Part shown: piece after piece, positions 50,701 to 62,194 of the stretch
How positions within the stretch are numbered: position 1 is the first letter of the stretch
Layout of the letters: every line of letters begins with the position of its first letter
Assembly: GCA_038502055.1 (NCBI GenBank)
Contig: JAXRKN010000043.1
Location: forward strand, 5,270,001 to 5,334,000
DNA length: 64,000 bases
Reading direction: 5' to 3'
Source: Tanytarsus gracilentus
Lineage: Eukaryota > Arthropoda > Insecta > Diptera > Chironomidae
Translations under genes and position numbers: made by a program
The notes under the pieces: model-generated
The model's database searches: none
What the model was told of the DNA's origin: nothing
Seen by the model: the letters and a program-made list of their open reading frames with translations, nothing else

Positions 50701-53043
50701 CTTCATTTGAATATTATATTGCAGTGTGTAAATGCCAAAAATATCAGTCTTATAGACGATTTTGTTCGTCGGGTTAATGAGAAGCGGAATTGCAAATGTT
50801 TAGATGTTAAAATTACCATCTTTTTGTGAATGCAAAAGAGAAAAGAAAAATAATTTTTGTTTTCTATTTTTTCAGGAACCATGTTGTGTTATTTCATGCT
50901 TCTCGTAAATCCCTGGCGCTTTTGGGGATTTTAGAAGAATAGAAAAAATAAATTTGAATTTTTAATTATGCAGTTTGTGCATTTATTACTGCACATAGTT
51001 CTAAGAACTTGCAGGCGCTAGATTTTTCTCCAAGAACCTGAAAAAGGCACAAATAAAATTTCCGTAAATTATTTTACACATCCGATTTAGAATTTTATGG
51101 CACATGCAGGCGAAAAATCCTTGGGGTTTTCCTAAAAAAAAGAAAGATAAAAATCTGGAAGATTTACAAAAGTTTTGTTTGTCTTCATTAAGTTAATTAA
51201 CATTTTTCACTAATTTTAAACTAGCAAAATTTTTACATAATTTTTTATGGATCCGATTTTAAAAGAGTTTAATGCACACATGGTAATGCACATGAGCATA
51301 TAAAAATCACAATGAAGAAGATATAGTATGTAAATACGGTCGCTTTAGCGGCACTAACTCGAAACAGATCATATCCAGTTACTCACATCGAGAGAGAGAA
51401 AAAATACAGTTGAAGCCCACAATAACAAATGATTGAAAAGTTTTTAATGGATGTTTTCTTATTTCACGAAATATCCGAATGAAAAATATATTTGAGAAAA
51501 TGTTTCAATTACCGCAAAAGAGAAAAAGCGAGCAGTTAAAAAATCACATAAAAGTTTTTCCCCTAAAAATTCCATTTGAATTATTTCAGAACAGTTTCAC
51601 TTTACAGTTAATTAAATTCACATAATTTCGTGTCATATAAAATTCCAAATTCATTAATGAATCTACTAATGAGCATTTCGAAAATCAAAGAACGACGAAA
51701 ATTGATTGTTTAATGTGTTTTTCCACCGTATTTAAAAATTAAAATTTAATTAAGGAGAATTTTATTATTTTTCCATCTCTTTTCATCTCGACGCACATAT
51801 TTCCTTGCTAATGATGATGAAGATCGTAAGCGAGTGTTTTTTTTTGGGTTTCATTTCTTGTTGCCATTCTACCAATTAAATTGATTTACGATGCAACACG
51901 AGACAAATACAAACTGATCACCAACATTCACTGTAGCACATAAATTTTATCGAAACGAGAAAAACACAAAAGTTTTTCCTCCAAAAAATTATTTTATTTT
52001 CTCAGAAGTCTTCGTACGCAGTTGAGATAAATATTTATAAAAGTTTGAAGCAATTACTCCTCCTTGAACAAGAGATAGAGTGACTCTATGTGAGCTAAAA
52101 TACGATGGTCCATATAGTGATTAAAATGTTTATTTTTCTCGCAGCAGTTTTTAAAAAATCAACGTTGTTTATATTAGTGAAGTAAGAAGATGATGAATTT
52201 TCGACTCCCTTTTAAGATTTGGAGGTATTTGACCGAAAAAATAAATTTAATTTTAAAATTTAATAAAAAAATTTATTAGTTTTTTGACCCTAGTTAAAAT
52301 GTATTTCAATTATCTTACTTCGTGCGTGTCGTTAGTGTATAAATCACTTAAATAACGCACAATGAAATACTCTAATGTGAAATTAATTTTTTTCTAGATA
52401 TTTTTCTAAAATTTTTACAAATAATCCCACATTGACTCCCGAAATTTCAGTCGCCTTTTTGATGTTCACAACTGTTTATTTACATTTCAAACAGTTTTTT
52501 TTATTAACTCTAAATGTTTGTCTAATTATACACAAAAGTCCATCGCGGCTGCATTTTCCATTTTGACTCGAAATAAATTTTTTTTAAAGCAGCATGATGC
52601 AACTGAATGTCTCGCATCAAAGACAAATGTTAAGCCCTTGAAAGTTGATTGTGTCAAGTGTTGCAAAAATAAATTTCACGAGAGGGGAAAAAGTTTATTT
52701 TAAACAAAAACTGCGGAGCGTCTGGAGAGACAAAAATAAAATAAAAATATTTTCATTGCAAATTTTTTTAGCAATTCTCTTTATTTCTTTCTTCTTGCAT
52801 AATTTTCGTTTTCTCGCATTAAATTCTTTGGAGATGTGACTCCTTTAATTACAGCTAAAAAGACGACATTTGACATTCTACAAAATTTCTTAAATTTATT
52901 CTAGACTTTACACAAAAAAAATATATATAAATTTTTCTCTCCTTTCAACAACAATTTTTAATCACTTTTTAGGCTTTTTTGGAAGTTACGTTCATTTTAC
53001 AATTTATCTCCTTAGTTGCTAAGCTCTTAATATCTAAAAGTAT
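47783..53043. other. gene-free spacer between Z-disc gene and twist
   Basis: Starts with the 3' untranslated region of the Z-disc gene (AATAAAATAAAAG near 48,303). About 4.7 kb of AT-rich DNA follows in which I find no gene, RNA or ordered repeat. Confidence 0.5.
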
Positions 53044-54857
53044 TTATTCCTTAGTGCTGCTCCATTCGCTATCCATACGATAGAGATTGAACATGTAGCT
53101 GAGTTTCTCGTGAGGTGCTTGCGGACTTCCAACATTAACATTTTGGAATTGCTGCTGAGAACACTGGACCGGTGAACTTGAGGCTGATGACATCGAGGAT
53201 TGTTCCTCTGACATGGAGTCATTTGTCGCCAGCATGTTGCACAAAAAGTCAATATAACTGTAAAGAAAAGAGGAGAAAAATTAATTCAAAAATTCTCATT
53301 TCCGGCGATTCATTAATCTTGCTTTTAAATTCATTTTTCTTTTTGAAGAGAAAAAAACTGTCATAAAATTCATATACAGCGAAAGAGTGCGCAATAAATT
53401 GCATCTCACAAGTTTCGAGTTAGTGAAGAGAGATGTGAGGCAATAAAAAGCCACTGGAAATTCTAACGGAAGTTTCCGATTCTTTTTTTTATTAGCAAAA
53501 AAAAGGTTTTACTCATTTTTTGTGAGTCTCTCTGCCCTCCCTTTGCGATTTGTTCTTTAAGCTTTGAGGAAAAACATATGTGGAATCTTTTATGGATCTC
53601 TTTTTGGCGGTACTAAAAGCAAAAATGTTCTTTCCCATTGTCTTTAAGTTTCTTTTTAAAAAATATTCTTGAAAACGTCAATTCACTAAGTGGAAAAGAA
53701 CTTCAAGTATGGGTCGTTTAAGAGTGAAGAAAAAGTATCGAATTCTTGCGGCATGTCAGGTCAAAAAAAATATTTTATGAAATTTTTTATCGAAATTTAG
53801 ATTTTTTCTCGCTTAATTTTGTAGTAGAAATTTTTTAGATTTTCCAAGAATTAATTAAGTTTTTAAATTTCTTGATTTGATTTTAATATTTAATTTAAAA
53901 AAAATTAAATTTTGGAACTTTCAAAAATAAAATTTAAAACCGTTAAATTTATAAAAATTCTTCTTACCTTAAAGCTAACTTTAGCGTTTGAATTTTGCTA
54001 AGTTTATCGCTGGGAAGTGTTGGAATGATCTTTCTAAGTGAACCAAATGCCTCATTTAAACTTTGTGTTCGCTGACGCTCTCGAACATTCGCCATGCTCC
54101 TTAGCTGATTATTTTCATCTCTATCGATTTTCGGCGTTACCGGCTTCTTTGGAAATTTTAGTTTTCTACTTTTAATCTTTTGAAGTTTATCTTTTACGAT
54201 CATTTGAATTTTGTTGGAATTTTGAGGTGGATCTACCACATTATTGTTGTTGTTATTGCTGTGACTCGATGACGAGCGAAGATTAAATTGCTGAACTTGC
54301 TCGGGAATTTGAGTGGATGGTTGTTGTGCATAATATGAAGGATAGTTTAATGGATCTTGATAGTGTGGATGACCATTATAGTGATGATGAATTGGTGATG
54401 CAGAATTTTCATTAAAATAAGGATTCTGATGATGATAGTAAGGATCATCATTGTTGTTAAGGCAATATTTGAAGATTGTTGTCGGAACTGCACTCTCATA
54501 GTTGTCCGTATCAAAACGGAATCTTTTATGCTCATTGCTAACAACGTGAGGCGGGCTAATTTGAAATTGATGCGTTTCGTCGACGGTGTTTGGACTTTTT
54601 ACATTCCTTCGCTTTCTTGTGGAATTTCCGGACAAAACAGATGGTGGCTGCTCATAAAAACTAACGGTCGAGGGTACCGACGACATATCCAGGTCGGTAT
54701 ATTTCATCACCTCCTTTAAATGTTCCTTTGTCGGACTATTGTTATTACTATCGTTATCACTAATATTTTCCACTTTCACTGCCGAACAATTTAACGATAA
54801 ATTTTCCATTTGCGATTGACTGATGTCAAGTATTAACTTAGGTGATAGTGCCATCAT
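53044..54857 (-). CDS. twi: Twist, bHLH transcription factor
   Basis: Two exons, 54857-53968 and 53257-53044, join in frame to 367 residues. Twist is the nuclear bHLH regulator of mesoderm and muscle formation. The N-terminus MMALSPKLILDIS resembles the start of fly Twist (SPKVLLDIS). The middle is rich in His, Asn and Gln. The bHLH (about residues 252-310) reads ANVRERQRTQSLNEAFGSLR, then KIIPTLPSDKLSKIQTLKLA, typical of Twist. The C-terminal Twist box reads LSYMFNLYRMDSEW. Two differences stand out. The codon across the intron is AG plus T, so helix 2 has LALSYIDFL where Twist proteins have Arg before YIDFL. The Twist-box Trp before Arg is Tyr. The intron inside helix 2 is in the usual place. 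Start chosen as the first of two Met codons. Confidence 0.95.
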
Positions 54858-56891
54858 TTAAAAGAGCTTTTCTCACTTTTTTTGCAACATGCGCAAAAAA
54901 TTTATTTATTTTATTTATTTTTCTCTCTCACAATTTTTTCAACCGATTTGAACTTCATGAAGTCTCGAGACAAACTAAATTTAAAAAATATAATGTGAAA
55001 ATTTCATTAACTACAAAAGTCACTAACACATACAAACGGTGATCATTTTTGTGAGAATTTTCTCATTAGCATCCTCATCTTTTTTCTTATTCCTTTATGT
55101 GCTCGCTCTTCTTCTCTATTTTTTTTGTTTCAACATCTTCCAAAATTTCCCACTCTTTTATAATGAGCCATATATGGGGTGATTTGTATTATTTTGTCTC
55201 ATGAGAATTCTACAGTTAATTTTATGAGAAACTTTTAAATTTCATCATAGACGAATTCTCCCATGCCATCACATAAATTTTCTCTCTGACATCAACATGA
55301 GTTGAAAATCATTAGAAGAATTTTTTTAAATTTCAACGTTCCAGGTATGAGTGGGTCAAATTTCATAAGGTCACCAAAAAAATGCTCAAAGGAAGTTGGG
55401 ATTTAAGAGAGTTTAAATTTTTTTTTCTAATCGATGATGCGAGAATGAAAAATTATGTGAAAGACAATAAAAGCTGCATACATAGAAAAAACAAAAGACC
55501 TTTTTCTCATCTTAGGTAAGTTAATTCTCTTAAATTTTCTCACACCACACATTTGGGAATTTCCGAAAAGTGTCCTTTTTCATCTGCACTGGGAAAAACC
55601 TCCACTGTTGGCATAGATATTAATCAGGTCATAAAAATCCATTTTTGATACCTAAGAAATGTTCCATAAATTTTTGCTTAGGGTTTTTCCAAATCTTCGC
55701 TTTTCGGTTTAAGGAAAAGATTATAAAAATCCTCCATTTATGAGGTACCATTTCCTTTTTTGACACATTATTCTTGCTACCTCTCTCAGAACTTTTGTTG
55801 TGTCCGAAATTTACTCGTATGAATGTAGTCGCGATCGCGTGTGATTGGATCGTCGAGTTCAAGTTACACAATGCTATGGGCGTAGCAAAATGAAGGCGAA
55901 TAAAGAGAGAAATGAGAAAAATAAAGAATGAAAGAAGATGCGCGAGTTTGACGAATGATTTTTTTTGAGTGATTTTAGAGCTTCGTTTTTTATTTCATAC
56001 AAATTTTATCGTTTTGTTTTTCTGATCATATGCAAGTTTAAATTTTTTTGTAAAGCGAATTTTAGAAACTTAAAAATTTAAATTTTTAAATGGATAACTT
56101 GATGTTTGCATGTAAATAGTTATAAAGTGATGTTGATTATTTGCAAGAAATTTAAATTAATTTTCTTAAAAGAGAAAACATAAAAGTTATGTTACGAAAA
56201 GAGTATGAGAGAGAATACGATTAAAAGAACTTTATGAACACGTGCATGAGAAACGGAAGACACAGACATTAATGCTTAGAGATGAATCATTTTTTTATTT
56301 CAAAAAATTACTTGAAAAAATCAGTTTGTAAAAATATAAAAAAAATAAGTTCGTTAAAATTTTGAACTGATTATTTTTTTTGAAAGCGACAATTTTTCTT
56401 TTCAAATCTTTAAGATTTTTTTTAAACTTTATTCATAAGCGAATTATATTTCCACAAAATTTTTTAGCTCTAATTTTAAAATAAAGTTTACGTTTTCTTA
56501 TTGAAGCCTCTACATTTTCAATGATTATACACATTTTAACCTCACATTGTATCATTACACTTTCCCTCCTCTCAAAAAAAAATTTCGCTTCAAGAGAGCG
56601 CAACATAAACAAATCATGTGCGCATGATCCGTGAGCAAGAGGACTCAATTCAGGATATTTTTCATTTAATTGCGATGATTTGCAAGAAATTTATTTTATA
56701 AAATTTAAAAATTATTTTTTGGTCGATAAATGGACGAGAAAATAAGATTTAATTTATCAAAAAATATTTCCTAATGTGAAATCTTAGAAAAAAAGGAAAG
56801 GTCGAAAAGTTTAAGTAAGTTTTCATTCAAAAATTATAAATATAAAATTTACATTGAAATTTTTCTAGGAAAGTCGATTGCATCACTCTCA
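54858..56891. other. divergent spacer, twist and Rpn5
   Basis: Holds the twist 5' region (TATA and CArG-like elements listed separately) and, before Rpn5, a TTTTTCTAG acceptor at about 56,870 suggesting a 5' untranslated exon. No further gene seen. Confidence 0.5.
55155..55177 (-). promoter_or_regulatory. TATA box with adjacent CArG box, twist promoter candidate
   Basis: On the minus strand the perfect CArG box CCATATATGG (plus 55168-55177) sits just upstream of TATAAAAG (plus 55155-55162), about 300 bases before the twist ATG. This spacing fits a TATA promoter with a 5' leader of about 270 bases. A role for an SRF-like factor is inferred. Confidence 0.45.
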
Positions 56892-58238
56892 ATGGCAATG
56901 GAAGTTGATTTAGTTGAAGAAAAGTTGAAGGAACTCAGCTTGAATGAAGTTGAAAAAATTAAAAAGCAAAAGTTCGACGATGCCATCGAAGAATTGCATC
57001 AACTCGAGAAGAAGTATCGAACAGCTGAGGATGCAATTTCAATTGGTCGAATTTTGGTGGCAATTGTTGAACTTCACTTTGAACTCTCAAAATTCGCTGA
57101 ACTTAATCAAAGTATTTTAAATTTTACGATGAAAAAACATCTCCAGTCAGAACATGCAATTGGTGCGATGATAAGAAAATGCTGCGAGTACATTGAAGTC
57201 ATTGATGATCGAAGTGTGAGAATGAAATTCTTAGAAACTCTAAAGACCGTCACTGATGGTCGAATTTATTCTGAAAAGGAACGTGCTAAAGTATGTAAAG
57301 AACTCGCGTCAATGAGAAAAGAAGATAATGACATAAGTAATGCCATCAAGACTCTCGAAGATCTCAGAATTGACACCATAACGACTCTCGAGCGTGACGA
57401 AAAAATTGAAATAATTCTGCAGCTCATGGACTTACTCATCGAGTCAAAGGAGTTTGTAAAATGCCTTATTGTAGCGAAAAAAATTAACAAAAAATTTCTC
57501 GACCAAACGCCCGAATATGAAGCTTTAAAAATTCGCTTTTACAATCTCATGATTTTAATTGATCAACATGAAAATTATTTAAGCACATCAAGACATTATC
57601 AAGCGATCTTAACCACCGAAAAAGTTCAATCTGGAAATGAGGAGAGAAAGAAAATTTTATCTTTAGCTGTCATTTATTGCATCCTAGCACCATTCGACAA
57701 TGAAAAATCGGACATGATGGAAAGATTGAGAAAACATAAAATGTTGCATGAAATTCCACTTTATCAAGAGCTTTTAAAGGAATTCACAACTATTGAGCTA
57801 ATCAACTGGTACACGATGAAAGCCAAATTTAAGGAAGAACTTTCATCACTCGGCATTTTTGACGTTACAACACAGGAAGGCTTAAAGTGCTGGAAGGACC
57901 TACGTACGGCAACTATCGAGCATAACATCAAAGTTTTCGCGACTTATTACCAACGAGCATTCCTATCGCATATGAGCGAATTCCTTGACATAAATGTCGA
58001 CGAAACAGAAAAGTTTCTTTGCAACCTAATTGTGAAGAAGTCGATAAATGCTAAAATTGACAGACTCACCGGTATTGTAAGGTTTAATCAGCCTCATTTT
58101 AATGCGACTAACTTGAAACCAACAAACTGTCAATTGAATCAAAACATCCTCGAAGATTGGCTTCAACAGGTTTCATCACTTATGGGCTTGATTGACCACA
58201 CAACTCATCTCATTAACAAAGAGGAATCTGAGCTTTAA
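56892..58238 (+). CDS. Rpn5: 26S proteasome regulatory subunit Rpn5 (PSMD12)
   Basis: One uninterrupted frame of 448 residues, near the roughly 455 of PSMD12, aligns by eye along its whole length. Landmarks are TAEDAISIGRILVAIV, IRKCCEYIEVIDD, KIEIILQLMDLLIESKE, FYNLMILIDQHENYLSTSRH, VIYCILAPFDNEKSD, LLKEFTTIELINW, and the PCI-domain end FLCNLIVKKSINAKIDRLTG followed by THLINKEE. Rpn5 is a PCI scaffold subunit of the proteasome lid. Compared with the family it looks diverged, with a shortened loop (SSLGIFDVTTQEGLKCWKDL) before the PCI domain. Being intronless, it may be the sole gene or a retroposed paralogue. The frame is intact, so it is not an obvious pseudogene. Confidence 0.9.
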   Translation: MAMEVDLVEEKLKELSLNEVEKIKKQKFDDAIEELHQLEKKYRTAEDAISIGRILVAIVELHFELSKFAELNQSILNFTMKKHLQSEHAIGAMIRKCCEYIEVIDDRSVRMKFLETLKTVTDGRIYSEKERAKVCKELASMRKEDNDISNAIKTLEDLRIDTITTLERDEKIEIILQLMDLLIESKEFVKCLIVAKKINKKFLDQTPEYEALKIRFYNLMILIDQHENYLSTSRHYQAILTTEKVQSGNEERKKILSLAVIYCILAPFDNEKSDMMERLRKHKMLHEIPLYQELLKEFTTIELINWYTMKAKFKEELSSLGIFDVTTQEGLKCWKDLRTATIEHNIKVFATYYQRAFLSHMSEFLDINVDETEKFLCNLIVKKSINAKIDRLTGIVRFNQPHFNATNLKPTNCQLNQNILEDWLQQVSSLMGLIDHTTHLINKEESEL

Positions 58239-59631
58239 AATGTGTTCATTATGCTTAGCTTGAAATGCTTTAAAAGTTTAATCAAAAAAAAATGTTATTT
58301 TATAAAATTTCAACCTTTTCTCAGCTTCGAGTGAAAAAAACTATTTACATGCTATGCGATGAGTGTTTACTTGTTAATTGATATATTAATTCAAATAAAA
58401 TAAAAATCGCAATAAATTTCTTCTTTTTATTCGATGAACAACCGCGAGGATATTAAGAATTACTTTATCTCCATGAAAATCGCGTGCCATGTTGAATTCA
58501 CATTTTTTGCTCATCATCATGCACACATGACATTTTCGCAATCGACTAAACCATTACATAGTAATAACTCAAGTATTTGATTTATAACATAGGTGATTGA
58601 GAAGTGAAAGTGAAAACTGACAAAATAAGGTCACGAAAGGGAAATTTATGAATCAACTCGAAATAGAAATTATATCGAAAAAAATGGTTTTATTGATTTC
58701 AAGATGTTCTCAAGAGTCACTCAGCGGTTGAAAATATAAATTATTTTGCTAACACGAAAATCATGCTGTCGGTAAGAATCGACACATCGCTTCATGTTCC
58801 ATTCATGCGAGAAAATATAAATTCTATACACTTTGTGGTGCTGGCAAAATATCGAATAAAAGGAAGCACACATATGTATGCGAAAGCAATTTTTGCCACT
58901 TTTCAAAAAATTTGCAAGGAATGAAAACTTTAGATTTTAATTTTAAAATCCAGGAATTTTTTTTTAAATATTTCAGAAATTTAAAAATATTTTCAAAAAA
59001 ATAATTTCAAGTCTACAAAAAATTCCCACACCCCGTTGCACTTTTTCTATCCACATAATGGAAAAAGAAAGTTGAATGAAATATTATGGAAATTTTTTTC
59101 GATTATTTTCTTCACTCTATACTGTTTGGCAGCTCGTATAGAGAAGGGTTGCCAGCCTTCCAACTAAAAAAATAGTTTTGTATTACTTTATAATATTTTT
59201 TCCTCTTTTTTTATGACAGCGATTGTAAAACTGAAAAATAATTTAAACAGTCGAGAATTTAATCAGTTTAATTTGATGGCACTCTCGTGCAACCCGTGTA
59301 TACAAATATTTTTTTTTCGTTTAACCCTCCTTTCAACGTTTTTGCTCTTTTCATGTTTTTCTTTCACTGAAATTAGTCTTCATTTATTTGCTGATCAGAT
59401 TAGTACACACGTAAAAATTTGTACGAAAAATAAATTTCATATTTTCAACACTCACCCTCGTGGGGCTTAATTTAAAAGTGTGAAAAGCGTGTGCTTGGCA
59501 TGAGTAAAGTAAATTTTCCCACATGCAACCGCAATCAGAAAAATGTTGTAAATTTTTTATAATGTGACCATTTACTATAGCGACGAGTGGTGGACACAAC
59601 ACATAAAAAGCTCAGTACCGAAGAACGCATC
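58239..59631. other. spacer between Rpn5 and FAIM
   Basis: Contains the Rpn5 3' end (AATAAA near 58,395) and the FAIM 5' region. A possible acceptor TTTACTATAG at 59,580 precedes FAIM. Nothing else recognised. Confidence 0.5.
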
Positions 59632-60210
59632 ATGGAGACGAGAGACACAATTCCTGATCACCGAGAAGCGTTGAGAAAAAATCACAATAAGAACGATGTC
59701 GTTGCTCGATGGATTTTTCCTGTGCATGGCAAACTCTACGACATTGAACTTGAGCATGGAACAATTAGTGGCAAGCGGGTCATTTGGTTGAATGGAGAAG
59801 AAATTCTAAGACGCGATGTCATGTATCGATTGGTTGGTGAAGACGTTTTTTTCGTTGAAGACAAACGCTGCATTATTCACATTTTTCCCTCAACGGGATT
59901 CAAGTACACGTATAAACTCTTCATCGATGGAGTCGAGCTTGAAATTTACAATCAAAATCAATCAAAAATCTTAAAAACGTGGGAAATTCGAATAAATGAA
60001 ATAACCTACCGAGTTGTGTTGGAAAAAGACACATTAAATATTTATTTGAATGGCTTGATGAGGGAAGAGAAGCCGGAATTTGTTGATGGCGGAACGGACA
60101 CGATTTTTTCTGAAAATGGTCATGTGTTCATACTGAGTGCAAGAAGTGGCGATCAAATCGAGCCAATTTGCTATAAACTAAGTGTTAATGGAGCCGTTCA
60201 TGAAGTTTAA
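59632..60210 (+). CDS. FAIM: Fas apoptotic inhibitory molecule (FAIM)
   Basis: A single exon from the first ATG (59632) gives 192 residues; the human short form has 179. The conserved beta-sandwich repeats are clear: VARWIFPVHGKLYDIELEHG, TISGKRVIWLNGEEILRRD, YRLVGEDVFFV, GFKYTYKLFIDGVEL, and in the second half TYRVVLEKDTLNIYLNG and EFVDGGTDTIFSENG. FAIM is a cytosolic protein that protects against cell death and protein aggregation in vertebrates. Its insect role is little known. The frame stays open upstream to a possible acceptor at 59,580 but has no earlier ATG. AATAAA follows at 60,339. Confidence 0.93.
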   Translation: METRDTIPDHREALRKNHNKNDVVARWIFPVHGKLYDIELEHGTISGKRVIWLNGEEILRRDVMYRLVGEDVFFVEDKRCIIHIFPSTGFKYTYKLFIDGVELEIYNQNQSKILKTWEIRINEITYRVVLEKDTLNIYLNGLMREEKPEFVDGGTDTIFSENGHVFILSARSGDQIEPICYKLSVNGAVHEV

Positions 60211-61583
60211 TCATCAACAATTAGCAAAATTATTAATTATTATGTTTTTAGCTGTTTTCATCCATCTAAAAAAATAATTTCCCCTTGAAATTATTAATCG
60301 ATAGGCATTGAAATTGTGTATGTACATGATGTGTGTGCAATAAAAAAAATCTATTTGTAAACATGTAGAAAAAGTCATCGAACATATTTTTTTATTGGGT
60401 TGATATTTTAGCAAATATTTGGTGATTAAACAACTTCTGATGTCAATTAATAATTTTTTATAGGCAAAAATTACACAAAAGCATATCGCAACAAATTCCA
60501 TTAAACCATTGCTATGTTTATCTCTCTTATCTATTCTGCGCGGTTGATGATGATTTTGCCGTCAATTAACCGCTCGTGATTTACGTACAATAGCGATATC
60601 CCATTGACTTTCAAACAAACTTATTTCCGTTATGAGAGGGCGAATGCATGCAGCGAGAGACATGCGTGACTTTATATATGATTCGAACATTACCAAAGGA
60701 AAATTATATTTTTTAACGTTGGAATTTTAGGTCACTTTATTTGACGAAATGACCTTATTTAATTATTTTTTTAGGGGAGATTTGAATCCATAATTTATGA
60801 ATAATTTATTGTGATTTAAAAACAATCTTTTGTGACGTTATCAATAACTTAAAATAAATTATCTAAAAAATAAGTTTATTATTTGATTTAATGCTCGTTT
60901 AAAATCGTAAGAAAAATCTTAAATTTTAGAAGCATTTTTAAAGCAAGTTTTAAAGCTCAATCAAAATTTCACAAAAAATATTTTAGACATGTAAAAAAAT
61001 TGTTTTATTTTTAGCAAATCAAAAAAATCATTTCAGTTTAAAAATTCTTGTAAGATTTTCAAGGATTTTCATTACGATTTTCCACGACGCGTCTAGCTCG
61101 AATAATCAAAGTTAATGAAAATAGAAAAATTTCCAACTTCAAATTTTCATTTCAATAAAATTCTCCGCTTTGAAATTAAATTTCTCTCGATATTAAATAA
61201 TTATTGAGGAACGTGCTTTGAATCGCACTTGAAATGAAAATTCCTACAAACACATTATGCGTGTCCTTTTTATCTCGTCCATCAATTTTTCCCCTCATCT
61301 TCAATGTGACAATTTTTAATGCATTCTTAATGAGATTGACGAAATTTTTTCGAGAAGGATTTTAGCATATTGACGTTCGACAATAATCGAAACCCTTTGA
61401 ATGTGTTTATTAAACAACTATCACAGCTTTTATGAATGAAACAGGATGTAAAGAAGAAAAGAGTGTCATTGCGTCATCGAGCAAAAAAAAAGCTTTCAAC
61501 ACTCACACAATGCTGTAAAAAAAAGTCTACGACGAGAGAGCGAGAGGAAAATTTGAAATTTATCATGGAAAAATTCATTTTGC
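60211..61583. other. spacer between FAIM and orcokinin gene
   Basis: AT-rich, with FAIM polyadenylation signal at 60,339 and the orcokinin upstream region to the right. No gene seen. Confidence 0.5.
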
Positions 61584-61620
61584 TATATAAGACGGCTTCG
61601 TTTGGTGTTTTAGCTCAGAC
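61584..61620 (+). promoter_or_regulatory. TATA box and initiator of orcokinin gene
   Basis: TATATAAG at 61584-61591 is followed by an initiator-like CTCAGAC (A at 61617) 33 bases downstream, the geometry of a TATA promoter, about 100 bases before the orcokinin start codon. A TATA-driven promoter suits a cell-type-specific neuropeptide gene. Confidence 0.6.
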
Positions 61621-61715
61621 GATAATTCAACAAGTTGTCGAGAAGTCATAGCGAGATAAAAAAAAATAAAAGTTAAAAGTGAATAAATTTTTATATCTTG
61701 ATTGCAGCAGGAAAA

Positions 61716-62194
61716 ATGACTAGAATCGAAATTGTTGTGTGCTTACTCTTGGGAGTTTTCTGCTTCATGCAAATCTCTAACGCAGCTCCCGCTGTTGCTT
61801 CTGATGGAAATAATAATAATGTTGTTGATGAGATTCTAATGAGATTGAAGCAATTGAAGCAGCAGAGTGAAGGTAAAAAAATCTGTGAGAGTAATTGTGA
61901 TTGTCAGTGGTGATGGGAATTCGCGTTTTGTGTGAAGCTTTAAAGCTCAAAATTTTAAAAACGGAAACATTGTGATATTTAGGGTCCAACGAGTCACGCA
62001 TGGCTTTCAATTCATACAATCAGCGTCCAGAAGAAATTATGAGAGTTCATCGAACTCTGGATAATCTTGGCGGTGGATATTTGTTGAAGAGATCAATGAG
62101 CATCGATCCATTGGGCGGCGGTTACTTGTTAAAAAGAGCGCCGAATAGTCAATACGGCACATTGGATAGTTTGGGTGGAGGTTACTTGATTTAG
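61716..62194 (+). CDS. orcokinin: orcokinin gene, B-type precursor
   Basis: Exons 61716-61872 and 61983-62194 join in phase to a 122-residue prepropeptide. Residues 1-23 (MTRIEIVVCLLLGVFCFMQI, then SNA) form a clear signal peptide. A linker with DEILMRLKQLKQQ follows. Three orcokinin-B-type peptides are separated by KR sites: TLDNLGGGYLL (after VHR), SMSIDPLGGGYLL and APNSQYGTLDSLGGGYLI. The LGGGYL/V core marks insect orcokinin B, secreted by neurons and gut endocrine cells. An AATAAA at 62274 follows this exon and precedes the A-specific exons, supporting a separate terminal exon. The first exon is shared with the A form. Confidence 0.88.

Noticed and set aside
55140..55160. Dorsal site near twist (GGGAAATTTTGG)
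   Set aside because: It lacks the CC end of the Dorsal consensus.
59587..59631. FAIM start at the upstream GTG
   Set aside because: Animal genes rarely start at GTG; the first ATG at 59632 fits the family's N-terminus.
61419..61445. microRNA of the miR-2/13 type (TATCACAGC start)
   Set aside because: No complementary 5' arm within 100 bases, so no hairpin.
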